Below, one piece after another: positions 48,550 through 56,779 of a stretch of DNA of 64,000 bases. Under the pieces are notes generated by a model. The model saw nothing but the letters and a program-made list of their open reading frames with translations. It searched no databases and was not told the DNA's origin. The stretch comes from Campylobacteraceae bacterium (lineage in GTDB: Bacteria; Campylobacterota; Campylobacteria; Campylobacterales; Campylobacteraceae), in NCBI GenBank assembly GCA_031268335.1, contig JAIRXG010000011.1:1-64000 (forward strand). The letters are read 5' to 3'. The position numbers and the translations under genes were made by a program. Each line of letters begins with the position of its first letter. The stretch's first letter is position 1.

Positions 48550-48869
48550 TCATATTTTGGCTAAAAGAATGCAATAATACAAAAATGATGCTTTAAACTA
48601 AATTAAGACTTAAATAAAACTTATATTAAGCCATTTTATTCAAGTGTATGTTTAGTTAAAATAATCTAATTCTTGCTCAGTTTTGTTGCCATAATGAATG
48701 CATTAGCTTTGGTAAACTTATTTTTACAATTTTGGTCGGATTTTATTTGATGTTTTATTTTCACAAAACTTTACAAGTTTGACAAGAACTCCGACAATTA
48801 CTAAATATGGTTTTATATCTTTGGCAACAATAGCTCCAATTTCTGATATTTATACCTAACGAGATAGCA
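48550..48869. other. Gene-free boundary between ffh and block B
   Basis: No gene, RNA, IS end, att-like repeat or strong hairpin was seen in these 320 AT-rich bases. They mark one edge of the extra cluster that separates ffh from the RluA-type gene. Confidence 0.5.
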
Positions 48870-50108
48870 TTACATTAATTCCCCATGCAAAACATTTTTT
48901 ACCAAATCCTGCTTCTCATGAAGCGCTTTTGCAAGTTTGCTAAATCCTGAAATTGATGTTCCACTAAATGTATGTGGATAATTTGAATCTGGCAATATTG
49001 TTGAAAAATAGAGACTTTTCCCGCTTGCTAAGATAAAAAGATCGGTAAGAGTATTTATATTTGTGCTATATCTATCAAGATTTCTATTGCTATGTAATTT
49101 TTTACCTTGTGTATTTGGAAGTTCTGTAACTATACAGAGTTTATCTCCAAAAAAAGATTTGGCATAAAGTTGACATTGCAAATCATCGGTACAAAGGACT
49201 ATTTTGTTTCCAAGCTTGTCTTTAATATCTTCGAAAAATGTTTTGTAGTCAGTTTTATAGTCTGTATTTCTTACATGTATAGCGTCATACTCTCCAAGTT
49301 TCTCAAGTATGTCAATTATATGAGTTCTAACTTTTTCATTTAGTCTCAGCCACTCAAAAGCATCTGCTCCAAATCCACCACCACCTTGATCATACACCAA
49401 TATATCTTCTTCATAAGGTTTTGAAAAATCAAATGTTATTGATTCGTTTGTTACAATATGGGCATGGTATCTCTTTTCAATTAACCATGTTGTTTTATAG
49501 TTTATTATGTCATTTTCCAAGCAAGAAGGATAACAACTAAAATCATATTTATCAAAATCAAATCCTTCAAAATAAACGCCATTTGGCACAATAAAATAAT
49601 TACTAAAACTATCCAAAAACCCACCTCTTGAACCGTCAATATATAATTCTCTATCGTAAGCTAATGCATATTTTCTACACTTTTGCATCTGAACAAGCAT
49701 ATCGTTTAGTCCGCCTCTTGGTCTACAAAAAACAATTTTTTTATTTAATGGAGGTTTTTCCTCTTTTTTTACAGTTAATACATTAACTTTTGAAAGATGA
49801 AAATAGTTGTCTGTCAATGCGGTTATTTTTATGCGTTCTATTTTTTGAGGATATTTGTATGGAAGTATAAGAGGTAAGCCGTTTGGTTCTGAGTCAAATA
49901 ACAAATCTCCTTGATATATCTTCATATACTCTTTGCCATTAAAAACTTCAACTATTAATTTACGGCTTCTTTCTTGACATATATCCTTTCTGTTATGTAA
50001 GATAATATATTCAATAAATCTTGGTTTATCAAGAGTTAGTTCCCACCAAGGATTTTGCTCCTTATTGGTGTGAAAGGCGAAGTTTATTCCCATTCCCAAT
50101 TCCATCAC
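48870..50108 (-). CDS. Discoidin-fucosyltransferase-like paralogue with lost N-terminus
   Basis: 412 residues from the first ATG in frame. It is a paralogue of the 4782-6128 protein: the same FAFHTNKEQNPWWELTLDKP discoidin segment and the same RPRGGLNDMLVQMQKCRKYA and HVRNTDY motifs. Coding homology continues in frame upstream of this ATG to about 50215 (SLCESENLTDIAPL), but the start codon region of the other copy is changed and no ATG is left. Translation may therefore begin at 50108 within the discoidin domain, giving a shortened protein. Where the other copy has G8, this one has GGGAATGGGAAT, so it is not slippage-prone. The middle is more diverged than the discoidin part. Confidence 0.65.
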   Translation of the reverse strand: MMELGMGINFAFHTNKEQNPWWELTLDKPRFIEYIILHNRKDICQERSRKLIVEVFNGKEYMKIYQGDLLFDSEPNGLPLILPYKYPQKIERIKITALTDNYFHLSKVNVLTVKKEEKPPLNKKIVFCRPRGGLNDMLVQMQKCRKYALAYDRELYIDGSRGGFLDSFSNYFIVPNGVYFEGFDFDKYDFSCYPSCLENDIINYKTTWLIEKRYHAHIVTNESITFDFSKPYEEDILVYDQGGGGFGADAFEWLRLNEKVRTHIIDILEKLGEYDAIHVRNTDYKTDYKTFFEDIKDKLGNKIVLCTDDLQCQLYAKSFFGDKLCIVTELPNTQGKKLHSNRNLDRYSTNINTLTDLFILASGKSLYFSTILPDSNYPHTFSGTSISGFSKLAKALHEKQDLVKNVLHGELM

Positions 50109-50294
50109 TGCTCTTTGAGCGTCATCTGGTTTTGACCATTGAGATAATGAACTCTGCGTTGCTTTGCCTAAAGGAGCTATATCTGTTAAGTTTTCAGATT
50201 CGCAGAGGGATTGGGTGAAGTCCTTATGAAGATTGTGTATTTTATTGTCCTTATTATGATTATTAATTGCACATAAATAGCTATATAGTCAATT

Positions 50295-51494
50295 TTATAT
50301 TTCAAATTTTTTTAGTAATTTAAGACCGGATTGTTTAATGTATTTGTTGAACTTCATCAACGCCTTATAATATCTTTCATGAAATTTATCCAAGCTATCT
50401 TTAGAATAGTATTTTTCCAGTGTTGCATGGCAACCAATTTTCTCAAATTCATCAAGCGAACAAGATGGAATACCATGATATGATGTTAATTCTCTCACGC
50501 GAGCATCATTATGTATAATTAATGCGGGTTTTCCTATCTGGAGCATAATAACTCCTCCGTGTATCCTGTCACCTGCATACACATCATATGATGTGTATGC
50601 TTGTCGCCATGAGCTAGTATCGCAGAAAGAGTAATACTTATAAAAATTGGAAGTAAAATTAAATTTTTGTTTTAAATAAGCATTAATTACTTCAGCATTT
50701 ATTGTTTGTGTTGCGTGGTTATAAATATCATCAACATTTAATAACTCTTCAAAAGTTTGCAAACCACTTTGAAAAACATATGCTGCTTCAGCACCATGAA
50801 ATCCTTTAACTAATTTAGCAAATCTATTATTTATTGTATTTTGCCTTAATGTTAAATGCCCAGCCGAAATTATTTTATTTACTTTACCGCAAGGATAAGT
50901 AATAGACAAAATATTTTTAGGGTAAGCAAACATACTGGGGCAACCTATTGCTTCAGCATTCTTTATGCCGATAGAATTTAAATAAGATTTTGTACCATGC
51001 CCTCTCACGCCAAATAAAGCAGCTTTATCATCTAAAGTTGATACCAATTCAATTACGGCTTTATTAAGCATAGAGGAATCTCCTTTTGTCAGAGACTCTT
51101 GTAATCCTATGCCTAGTGCAAATATTGGAATTTTTAATTCTCTAATTAATTCTACTAAAACATAATGTTCGGTATTACCATGGCTAATAATATTGGAAAA
51201 TGTTATCACCAGTCCATCAAAGTATCTATTAAGAATTTTAGCTGCTGTTTTTGGAGAATTGTAATATTCTATAAGCTTGTACAGATTTATTTGGCTGGAT
51301 GCCGTTCTGTCAAAATCAAGCATTTGTATCATTGCCATTCTATGAACCATATTTCCCAAATTGCCAACCAATGACATGCTAGATAAATGCTCATTAATTG
51401 TTGAACCGCAGGAAACGGGAACACCAATTTGACATGGTATGCTTGTATTGGGTGCAAAATTAGTTTGCGCTTGACGCCAAAAAGCCAGTTTCAT
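50295..51494 (-). CDS. Polysaccharide pyruvyl transferase family protein
   Basis: About 399 residues. Visible are SLVGNLGNMVHRMAMIQML, IFALGIGLQESLTKG, ALFGVRGHGTKSYLNSIGI and the C-terminal YAGDRIHGGVIMLQIGKPAL, all typical of the CsaB/WcaK-like pyruvyl transferase family. Such enzymes add ketal pyruvate from PEP to surface sugars, though many members have other roles. The ATG at 51492-51494 has GAGG upstream and is preferred to a start 15 bases earlier. It is unique to block B, and lies 43 bases downstream of the GT2-GT2-KpsC gene. Confidence 0.75.
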   Translation of the reverse strand: MKLAFWRQAQTNFAPNTSIPCQIGVPVSCGSTINEHLSSMSLVGNLGNMVHRMAMIQMLDFDRTASSQINLYKLIEYYNSPKTAAKILNRYFDGLVITFSNIISHGNTEHYVLVELIRELKIPIFALGIGLQESLTKGDSSMLNKAVIELVSTLDDKAALFGVRGHGTKSYLNSIGIKNAEAIGCPSMFAYPKNILSITYPCGKVNKIISAGHLTLRQNTINNRFAKLVKGFHGAEAAYVFQSGLQTFEELLNVDDIYNHATQTINAEVINAYLKQKFNFTSNFYKYYSFCDTSSWRQAYTSYDVYAGDRIHGGVIMLQIGKPALIIHNDARVRELTSYHGIPSCSLDEFEKIGCHATLEKYYSKDSLDKFHERYYKALMKFNKYIKQSGLKLLKKFEI

Positions 51495-51537
51495 ATAATT
51501 ACCTCGCAAATTTATAAATTACAATATATTACAAAAT

Positions 51538-54500
51538 TTACACGGCTTTGCTATTATTGCCATATAATTTTTCATGAATAATTTTGCTTATCTCTTTTTT
51601 CATAAAATCAATCAATGATGTTTCAAACAATGTTTTGGGTATTACAAAAATAGTTTTTCTATCTTTATTTGTTGGGAATGGGTAGTACAATTTTGAAATC
51701 ATATCTCTATCGCCATTTTTTCTTAAAACAACATTTACAGTAATATTTTCTTGGTTTGGAATAATATCAAATGCAATATTAAAATCTATTATATCTATAA
51801 CTATCATCATTCCATTCCATATTCGTAAATTATACTTAAGTGTAATATCAGCTAATACTCTATTTTTAAAAATATTTTCTATTTTATCAAAAATAGTTAT
51901 CCTTTCTTTTTTAAAGCTATTATATTCGTCTCTAAGTTCAATAAGATACTTTATAGCATCCTCAATTTCGCAACGAGTTTGTGTTTTAGGATTTACATAA
52001 TATGAGTATATTATGTAAGCAATATAAAACAATTCTTCTATTGAGCGAGTATGCATTCGCCTTTTACATATTTGCCTATCATATGTCAATCCCCATCCAG
52101 CATAAAAGGGCATACCAAATACATGTACCTCTTTGCCGCACATCAGTGCCTCAAAGCCTAATTGAGTAGTGCAAACATATACTTTATCACAACATTGTAT
52201 TAAAGAAATGGGGTTGATTGGTTCATTTATAATATAGATATTATTGCGTGGAGTCAAACCGGAATAATAACCAGTTTTTCTTGTTGTGCTGGTAGCTATT
52301 GTATCGGGATGGGTTTTTACTATGATATCTGCATTCGGATTTTCTTTAATGGCTGCATCAAGCATTTGCTGAAATGTTTTATCGTTTGCTAATCCTTTTG
52401 ATATACTAAAATCACCATAAGATTGATCAACAACTAAAATTTTTTTTACACTATCTCTGCCTATTTTTGGTGCAAATATTGGTTGATGATTATATTTGGT
52501 TAAATAATTTTGCACTATTTTGTCTATACACTTTCGTGCTCTACTTTTTCTTGGTTCGGTTATAATGATATTTTTATCATTTAAGAGCTGCTCCAGTCTG
52601 CTTGGCTGTGTAGCATCAAAATAATGAACACTATCTGTTACTGTAAATGAAATACCATCCGTATATTTTTTTGGAATCGTATTGTTACACCATGTGTCAG
52701 CACTGCGCAAAAAACCATCCTCAAGTTTTAATAATGGCATATTATGTTTAATTGCATATTGTGCAGTTTCTTTTTGTGGATACCAGTCTCCACTACCCCA
52801 CAAAAATGCTATTGTGGGTAATTTTTTAATATTTTCATAAATTTGCAATTTTGATGGATCGTCAAACAGATAAGGTAGCGTTGAAGATACGAGTTTTGAT
52901 ATAACAGCTTCTTTAGAAAAGATATAATATTTATCACTAAAAATATTTATTGGCGGTTGATTTAAAAATTCATTTTCAAGTTTATTTAGTTTTTTTTCGG
53001 CTTGATGTCTTAAGCTTAAATCTTTTGAACATCTTCCCAATATAGCTTTTTTATTTTTTTTAAAATATTCAATATATTGTTCTTTATATTTATTATATAA
53101 ATCCTGTTTGACCAGATAATTAAATATATGCTCTAAAATATATAGCATATCCAATATACCAATACCATGAATTTCTCTGTTAGACATTATAGAATTACTG
53201 CGAACAAGCCTGTTATAATATGCTTTTTCCAAACAATAAATACTTTTTATATGTGAAAAATAGTACCAATGCCAAGCCTCATCTTCATTGATTAAACTTG
53301 TAGGAAATCTAAGATTATATTTGTCTATGATCTCTTTTTTGTATAATTTGCAACAAGAGCTTGATCTATAATCCTTAAAATTTCCCGTAAACTCATATTT
53401 GCCTTCTGGTTTTTCTAATGATGAGTAATACTTCACATAATTATTGTGTCTTTTTATATCAGCCTCACTTTCAGGTACGGCGATAAAATTACCAATTATA
53501 ACATCAGCCTTTTCTTTTACCATTGTTTCATAATGCACTTTTAGTGTATCTGACTCTATCCAGTCATCAGAATCTATAAACATGATATACGGAGCTTTGG
53601 CAATATCTAATCCAGCATTTCTTGAAGCGCTTAGACCGCCATTTTTTTGATCAATGATGATAATTCTGTTATCTTTTTTCTCATATTTTCTCAATATATC
53701 CAATGAACCATCGGTTGAACCATCATTTACGCAAATAATCTCTATATCTTTCAATGTTTGATTTATTGCGCTATCTAAGCATTTTGGTAGATATTTTTCT
53801 ACATTATAGACAGGGATTATCAGTGAAATCTTATAGAAGTATAAATATTTTTCATAAAATACATCTATCATAAATGTTTTTTTTGTTTCAATAGCAAATA
53901 ATGTCTCTCTTAATTGTATTTCAATCTCCTGTTTATCAATACTTTTATTTATAACGCTAATAACATATTTTTTATTTAATTTTTCAATCATTTCATTATA
54001 TAATTTTTCATAACAATATTTTTTACTTAATTCTATACATTTTTGTATTCCTTTCAGTAAGTCAAGTGTTGCTTGCGCATCATATAATGACACTCCTCTA
54101 TTTGTACATCTATAACAATAAACTGACTCACTTATAGCATAAAACTGCTTTGCTATAGCCATATATTCAATAAAAAATGGTGGATCTTGAAATCTTTTTA
54201 AAATAGGAAATAATAAATTATTATCTTTTAAAATTTTTGTATTAAAAATAAACCTTTGATAAGAAAAGCAATATTGATAATCTATATAATATATTAATAT
54301 ATTATCACTAAAAATTGTATTTTTATCACTATTCTTAATTTTATTTCCATTATTATCATATTTTAAGAGTGATCCGCCGCAGACTAAAACATTGCGCTCT
54401 TTGACCGTATCGTACAGTTTGTTTAATACATTATTATTCGGATAAAAATCATCAGGGTCCATAAATACAAAATATTCGCCTTTCATTATTTTTAGTGCCA

Positions 54501-54942
54501 TATTTCTCGCAATCGCTGCTCCGCTATTTTTTTGCTTTATGATAATAAATCTGCTGTCTTTTACTGCATATTCGTTGAGCATATCAAATGATTTGTCAGT
54601 TGAGCCGTCATCCACACAAATAATCTCTATCTCTTTTAATGTTTGATTTATTACACTATCAAGGCATTGTCTTAGATATGGTTCAACATTATAAACAGGA
54701 ATTATGATGGATACTTTTATATTACTTGTTTCATGTTCTCTTTGTAAAATGTCATTTGAAATGTTTTCATTAATTTGTTTTTGTGGTAAATTGATAGCAA
54801 TATTTTTTCTATTTTCAATTATTTTTATATTAAATTCTGCTTGTCTATACAGGGGGCTATTTTTATCGATTTTCTTGTATTCTTCTATAGCCTTCCCATA
54901 AAGCCCTTTTTTTAAATATTCATTTCCAGCTTGTAAACTCAT
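51538..54942 (-). CDS. GT2-GT2-KpsC-like fusion glycosyltransferase
   Basis: 1134 residues. Order: TPR-like N-terminus (NEYLKKGLYGKAIEEYKKID); GT2 domain from ~77 (VSIIIPVYNVEPYLRQ, DDGSTD, FMDPDDF); second GT2 from ~370 (ISLIIPVYNVEKYLPKC, NDGSTDGS, FIDSDDW); KpsC-like beta-Kdo transferase module ~705-1000 (LLKLEDGFLRSADTW, IIVKTHPDT, HVFGMPFYAGWGLTYDR); C-terminal module ~1010-1134 shared with the 6144-8588 protein. The first 147 codons are nearly identical and gap-free with 8147-8588. It could add two hexose-type sugars and a Kdo-like residue. The combination is unusual; each part is clear. Confidence 0.85.
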   Translation of the reverse strand: MSLQAGNEYLKKGLYGKAIEEYKKIDKNSPLYRQAEFNIKIIENRKNIAINLPQKQINENISNDILQREHETSNIKVSIIIPVYNVEPYLRQCLDSVINQTLKEIEIICVDDGSTDKSFDMLNEYAVKDSRFIIIKQKNSGAAIARNMALKIMKGEYFVFMDPDDFYPNNNVLNKLYDTVKERNVLVCGGSLLKYDNNGNKIKNSDKNTIFSDNILIYYIDYQYCFSYQRFIFNTKILKDNNLLFPILKRFQDPPFFIEYMAIAKQFYAISESVYCYRCTNRGVSLYDAQATLDLLKGIQKCIELSKKYCYEKLYNEMIEKLNKKYVISVINKSIDKQEIEIQLRETLFAIETKKTFMIDVFYEKYLYFYKISLIIPVYNVEKYLPKCLDSAINQTLKDIEIICVNDGSTDGSLDILRKYEKKDNRIIIIDQKNGGLSASRNAGLDIAKAPYIMFIDSDDWIESDTLKVHYETMVKEKADVIIGNFIAVPESEADIKRHNNYVKYYSSLEKPEGKYEFTGNFKDYRSSSCCKLYKKEIIDKYNLRFPTSLINEDEAWHWYYFSHIKSIYCLEKAYYNRLVRSNSIMSNREIHGIGILDMLYILEHIFNYLVKQDLYNKYKEQYIEYFKKNKKAILGRCSKDLSLRHQAEKKLNKLENEFLNQPPINIFSDKYYIFSKEAVISKLVSSTLPYLFDDPSKLQIYENIKKLPTIAFLWGSGDWYPQKETAQYAIKHNMPLLKLEDGFLRSADTWCNNTIPKKYTDGISFTVTDSVHYFDATQPSRLEQLLNDKNIIITEPRKSRARKCIDKIVQNYLTKYNHQPIFAPKIGRDSVKKILVVDQSYGDFSISKGLANDKTFQQMLDAAIKENPNADIIVKTHPDTIATSTTRKTGYYSGLTPRNNIYIINEPINPISLIQCCDKVYVCTTQLGFEALMCGKEVHVFGMPFYAGWGLTYDRQICKRRMHTRSIEELFYIAYIIYSYYVNPKTQTRCEIEDAIKYLIELRDEYNSFKKERITIFDKIENIFKNRVLADITLKYNLRIWNGMMIVIDIIDFNIAFDIIPNQENITVNVVLRKNGDRDMISKLYYPFPTNKDRKTIFVIPKTLFETSLIDFMKKEISKIIHEKLYGNNSKAV
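54501..54942 (-). repeat. Conserved 442-bp block shared with 8147-8588
   Basis: The 442 bases encoding the N-terminus and first half of the first GT2 domain align to 8147-8588 without gaps and with only scattered substitutions (about 30 by eye). Just downstream in coding direction the two sequences become unrelated except for general GT2 motifs. The junction is sharp, around the AAIARN codons. Confidence 0.85.
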
Positions 54943-55459
54943 GATTCCTATACTTTCTAAACTCTTTTACATCCTGCAAAATAGCCTTTGGCAGAGTCAA
55001 AATATTTTTATGATTTAGCCAAGTTACGCCAAGTCTGTACGAGAGATGCTTTTGGGTTTTGCAACCTTCATTGGCGTCTATGTAATTTTCTAACGGCGGA
55101 AGATTTTCAGGTTTTGGTTTGTTTCCTATGATAGATAAAAATGTTGATTTATTACTTTTTTTCCAATGATTTGCTATACGGTATTTAAGACTTTTTTTAT
55201 TGTCAAATACTTCTATCGGTAATTTGCAGTTTTTTTCTTGAGAGATATTATTTTTTTTGCGTTTGATAAACTTTAGTTTATCAAGGATTGATTTATGCCA
55301 AGAATTTTGCTCTTTGTTTATGCGAGAGGCAAAGTTTACCCCCCCCCCCCCCACATCCGTTACTGTTTTTTGAACGTCATTGGGTTTTAAATATTGGGAT
55401 AGTAAACCTAAATAGGCTATATCTTTGAATTTATATAGGGTTTTGGTTATGTCTGTCAT
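54920..55459 (-). pseudogene. Chimeric remnant: discoidin-like N-terminus fused to tail of the sulfotransferase-like gene
   Basis: 179 residues in an intact frame. Residues 1-100 are a decayed copy of the discoidin domain (VNFASRINKEQNSW against VNFAFHTNKEQNPW; KLPIEVFDNKKSLK against KLTVEVFNGKEYIK). Residues ~110-179 match the C-terminus of the 580-residue protein at 8585-10327 (ENLPPLENYIDANEGCKTQK). The fusion joins the start of one gene to the end of another, so it looks like a deletion product. It contains a G14 tract and still has an AAAAGGAA ribosome site. It overlaps the 1134-residue gene by 23 bases. It may be expressed, but no activity can be inferred. Confidence 0.7.
55339..55352 (-). 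repeat. Homopolymer G14 (C14 on + strand) inside the chimeric gene
   Basis: Fourteen consecutive C on the + strand. Fourteen is 3n+2, so the frame GTG then four GGG then GTA is kept open. It sits at the same codon position as the G8 in the 4782-6128 gene. Long poly-G is highly slippage-prone, so populations should contain mixed lengths here. Confidence 0.9.
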
Positions 55460-55535
55460 AAGTCAAATTCCTTTTGCATCATAACAATGCATTAGCATAT
55501 CAATGTCAAGCTCAACTGCTTTGTTGTAAAAGTTG

Positions 55536-55571
55536 TTATTTTATTATGAATTTGTTTATAAATAGATAAAA
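55536..55571. repeat. Copy of the ugd upstream segment
   Basis: TTTTATTATGAATTTGTT and the following TATAAATAGATAAAA match 2987-3022 with a few changes. It lies directly beside the methyltransferase remnant, whereas in block A the two are 970 bases apart and separated by the toxin-antitoxin pair. Confidence 0.6.
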
Positions 55572-55592
55572 GTATGTTTTTTTACTATTTTT

Positions 55593-55642
55593 TTATCAAA
55601 ATGCTTAAGCCTTTTTCAAAAGGAAAATGTTTGGTATTCATG
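55593..55642 (-). pseudogene. 3' remnant of the capsule methyltransferase gene
   Basis: About 50 bases match 3995-4044, the end of the methyltransferase gene. In translation the remnant reads KHFPFEKGLSILI against KYFPLEKGLSILI. The rest of the gene is absent, so this is a decayed fragment left by duplication and deletion. Confidence 0.65.
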
Positions 55643-55999
55643 GAGTTTCATATATAGAACAATATCTTTAAAAAAGTTTATCAAGAAAAAATATAAATAA
55701 GGACGGAGAGTTTAAGTCGGATTTGCAACTTAAAATGAGATGGTTTTAGGATAAAACTTTGTTTTATAATTCTTTTTACACTTTACATGTAAGGTATTTT
55801 TTGTAAGAGCTAATAGCAAAACCGAATGATTTTAAACAAAACATGTGTCGACAACAACGAAGCGATACAAAATATTTGGCTCATCACAAATCTAATCAAG
55901 CCTAAATTCCAACTACTATTTCGCTAAATCCATAAGTGCATTTTATCGCGAAATTTAACAAGTTCAAATTTCAAAAGCGACAAAAATCTACTCTAAAAC

Positions 56000-56731
56000 T
56001 CAACCTAATTTAAATTCGGGCGGCACGGGCGATTCAAAACTATATCCTAAAAGCGAGATTTTCCACGCATGAAGCATTATCCTGCCGCTTGCTCTCCCGC
56101 CATACTTTTCGTCTCCTACTACAGGAAATCCCACGCTTTTTAGATGCGCTCTTATCTGATGCGTTCTTCCTGTTTCTATAGAGACTTCAACTACAGAATT
56201 TTTGCCCTCAATCAGTTTTGGCGTAACTACGCTAACAGCGCTTTGTCCATCTTTTGAAGGTTTGGCAAAAGCTCCGCTTTTTGTTTTCGTTACATATAAA
56301 GGTGTGTCTATTGTCATAGGTTCTGCAAATTTTCCGCTGACAACGGCAAGATAATTTTTTTCAACTTTTCTAGCTTTAAACGCCGCTATCACTTTTTTTG
56401 TAAATTCCTCATTTTTACTTAGCAACAAAACTCCGCTTGTCTCTTTGTCGAGGCGATGCAAAAGCGTGAGTTTGAAACTTTGCGCTATCTCCTCGGCAGT
56501 TAAAAAAGGCGGCTTGTCAATCGCCGCTATATCGTCGTCTTCAAAAAGAATTTTGGGCTTTTTCAATTTTTCTATTTTGAAAACGGCATTTGCTTTCATA
56601 TCGGCACGCGCTACTAAAATCTTTTTGCCCGATGAATATACGACGCCTCTGTCTATAAGCTCTTTTGCCGCACGATTTGAGATATTTTCCTGCAAAGCCA
56701 AAAGCTTGTACGCTTTATCATTTTGTATCAT
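56000..56731 (-). CDS. RluA-family pseudouridine synthase
   Basis: 243 residues. An S4-like N-terminus is followed by the catalytic domain with LLHRLDKETSGVLLLSKNEE (catalytic Asp) near residue 93 and SIETGRTHQIRAHLKSVG near residue 186. It isomerises uridine in rRNA or tRNA; which site cannot be told. AAGGAGAGG stands before the ATG. It is the first core gene beyond block B and precedes waaA in the order I recall for C. jejuni. Confidence 0.87.
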   Translation of the reverse strand: MIQNDKAYKLLALQENISNRAAKELIDRGVVYSSGKKILVARADMKANAVFKIEKLKKPKILFEDDDIAAIDKPPFLTAEEIAQSFKLTLLHRLDKETSGVLLLSKNEEFTKKVIAAFKARKVEKNYLAVVSGKFAEPMTIDTPLYVTKTKSGAFAKPSKDGQSAVSVVTPKLIEGKNSVVEVSIETGRTHQIRAHLKSVGFPVVGDEKYGGRASGRIMLHAWKISLLGYSFESPVPPEFKLG

Positions 56732-56779
56732 AGTTTGTCCTCTCCTTACATGTAATAAAATATACCGAAATTATTGAAA

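Larger units (their letters stand above)
55460..55999. other. Gene-free edge of block B with remnants of block A
   Basis: No intact gene is seen in these 540 bases. Two pieces derived from block A are listed separately (55536-55571 and 55593-55642). A TACATGTA with AAGG lies at 55784-55793. The last ~150 bases before 56000 are unique and probably belong to the RluA-type gene's 3' flank. Confidence 0.6.

Noticed and set aside
48550..48869. Attachment-site direct repeats at the edges of block B
   Set aside because: No matching direct repeat was found between this gap and 55800-56000, and no integrase or tRNA is adjacent.
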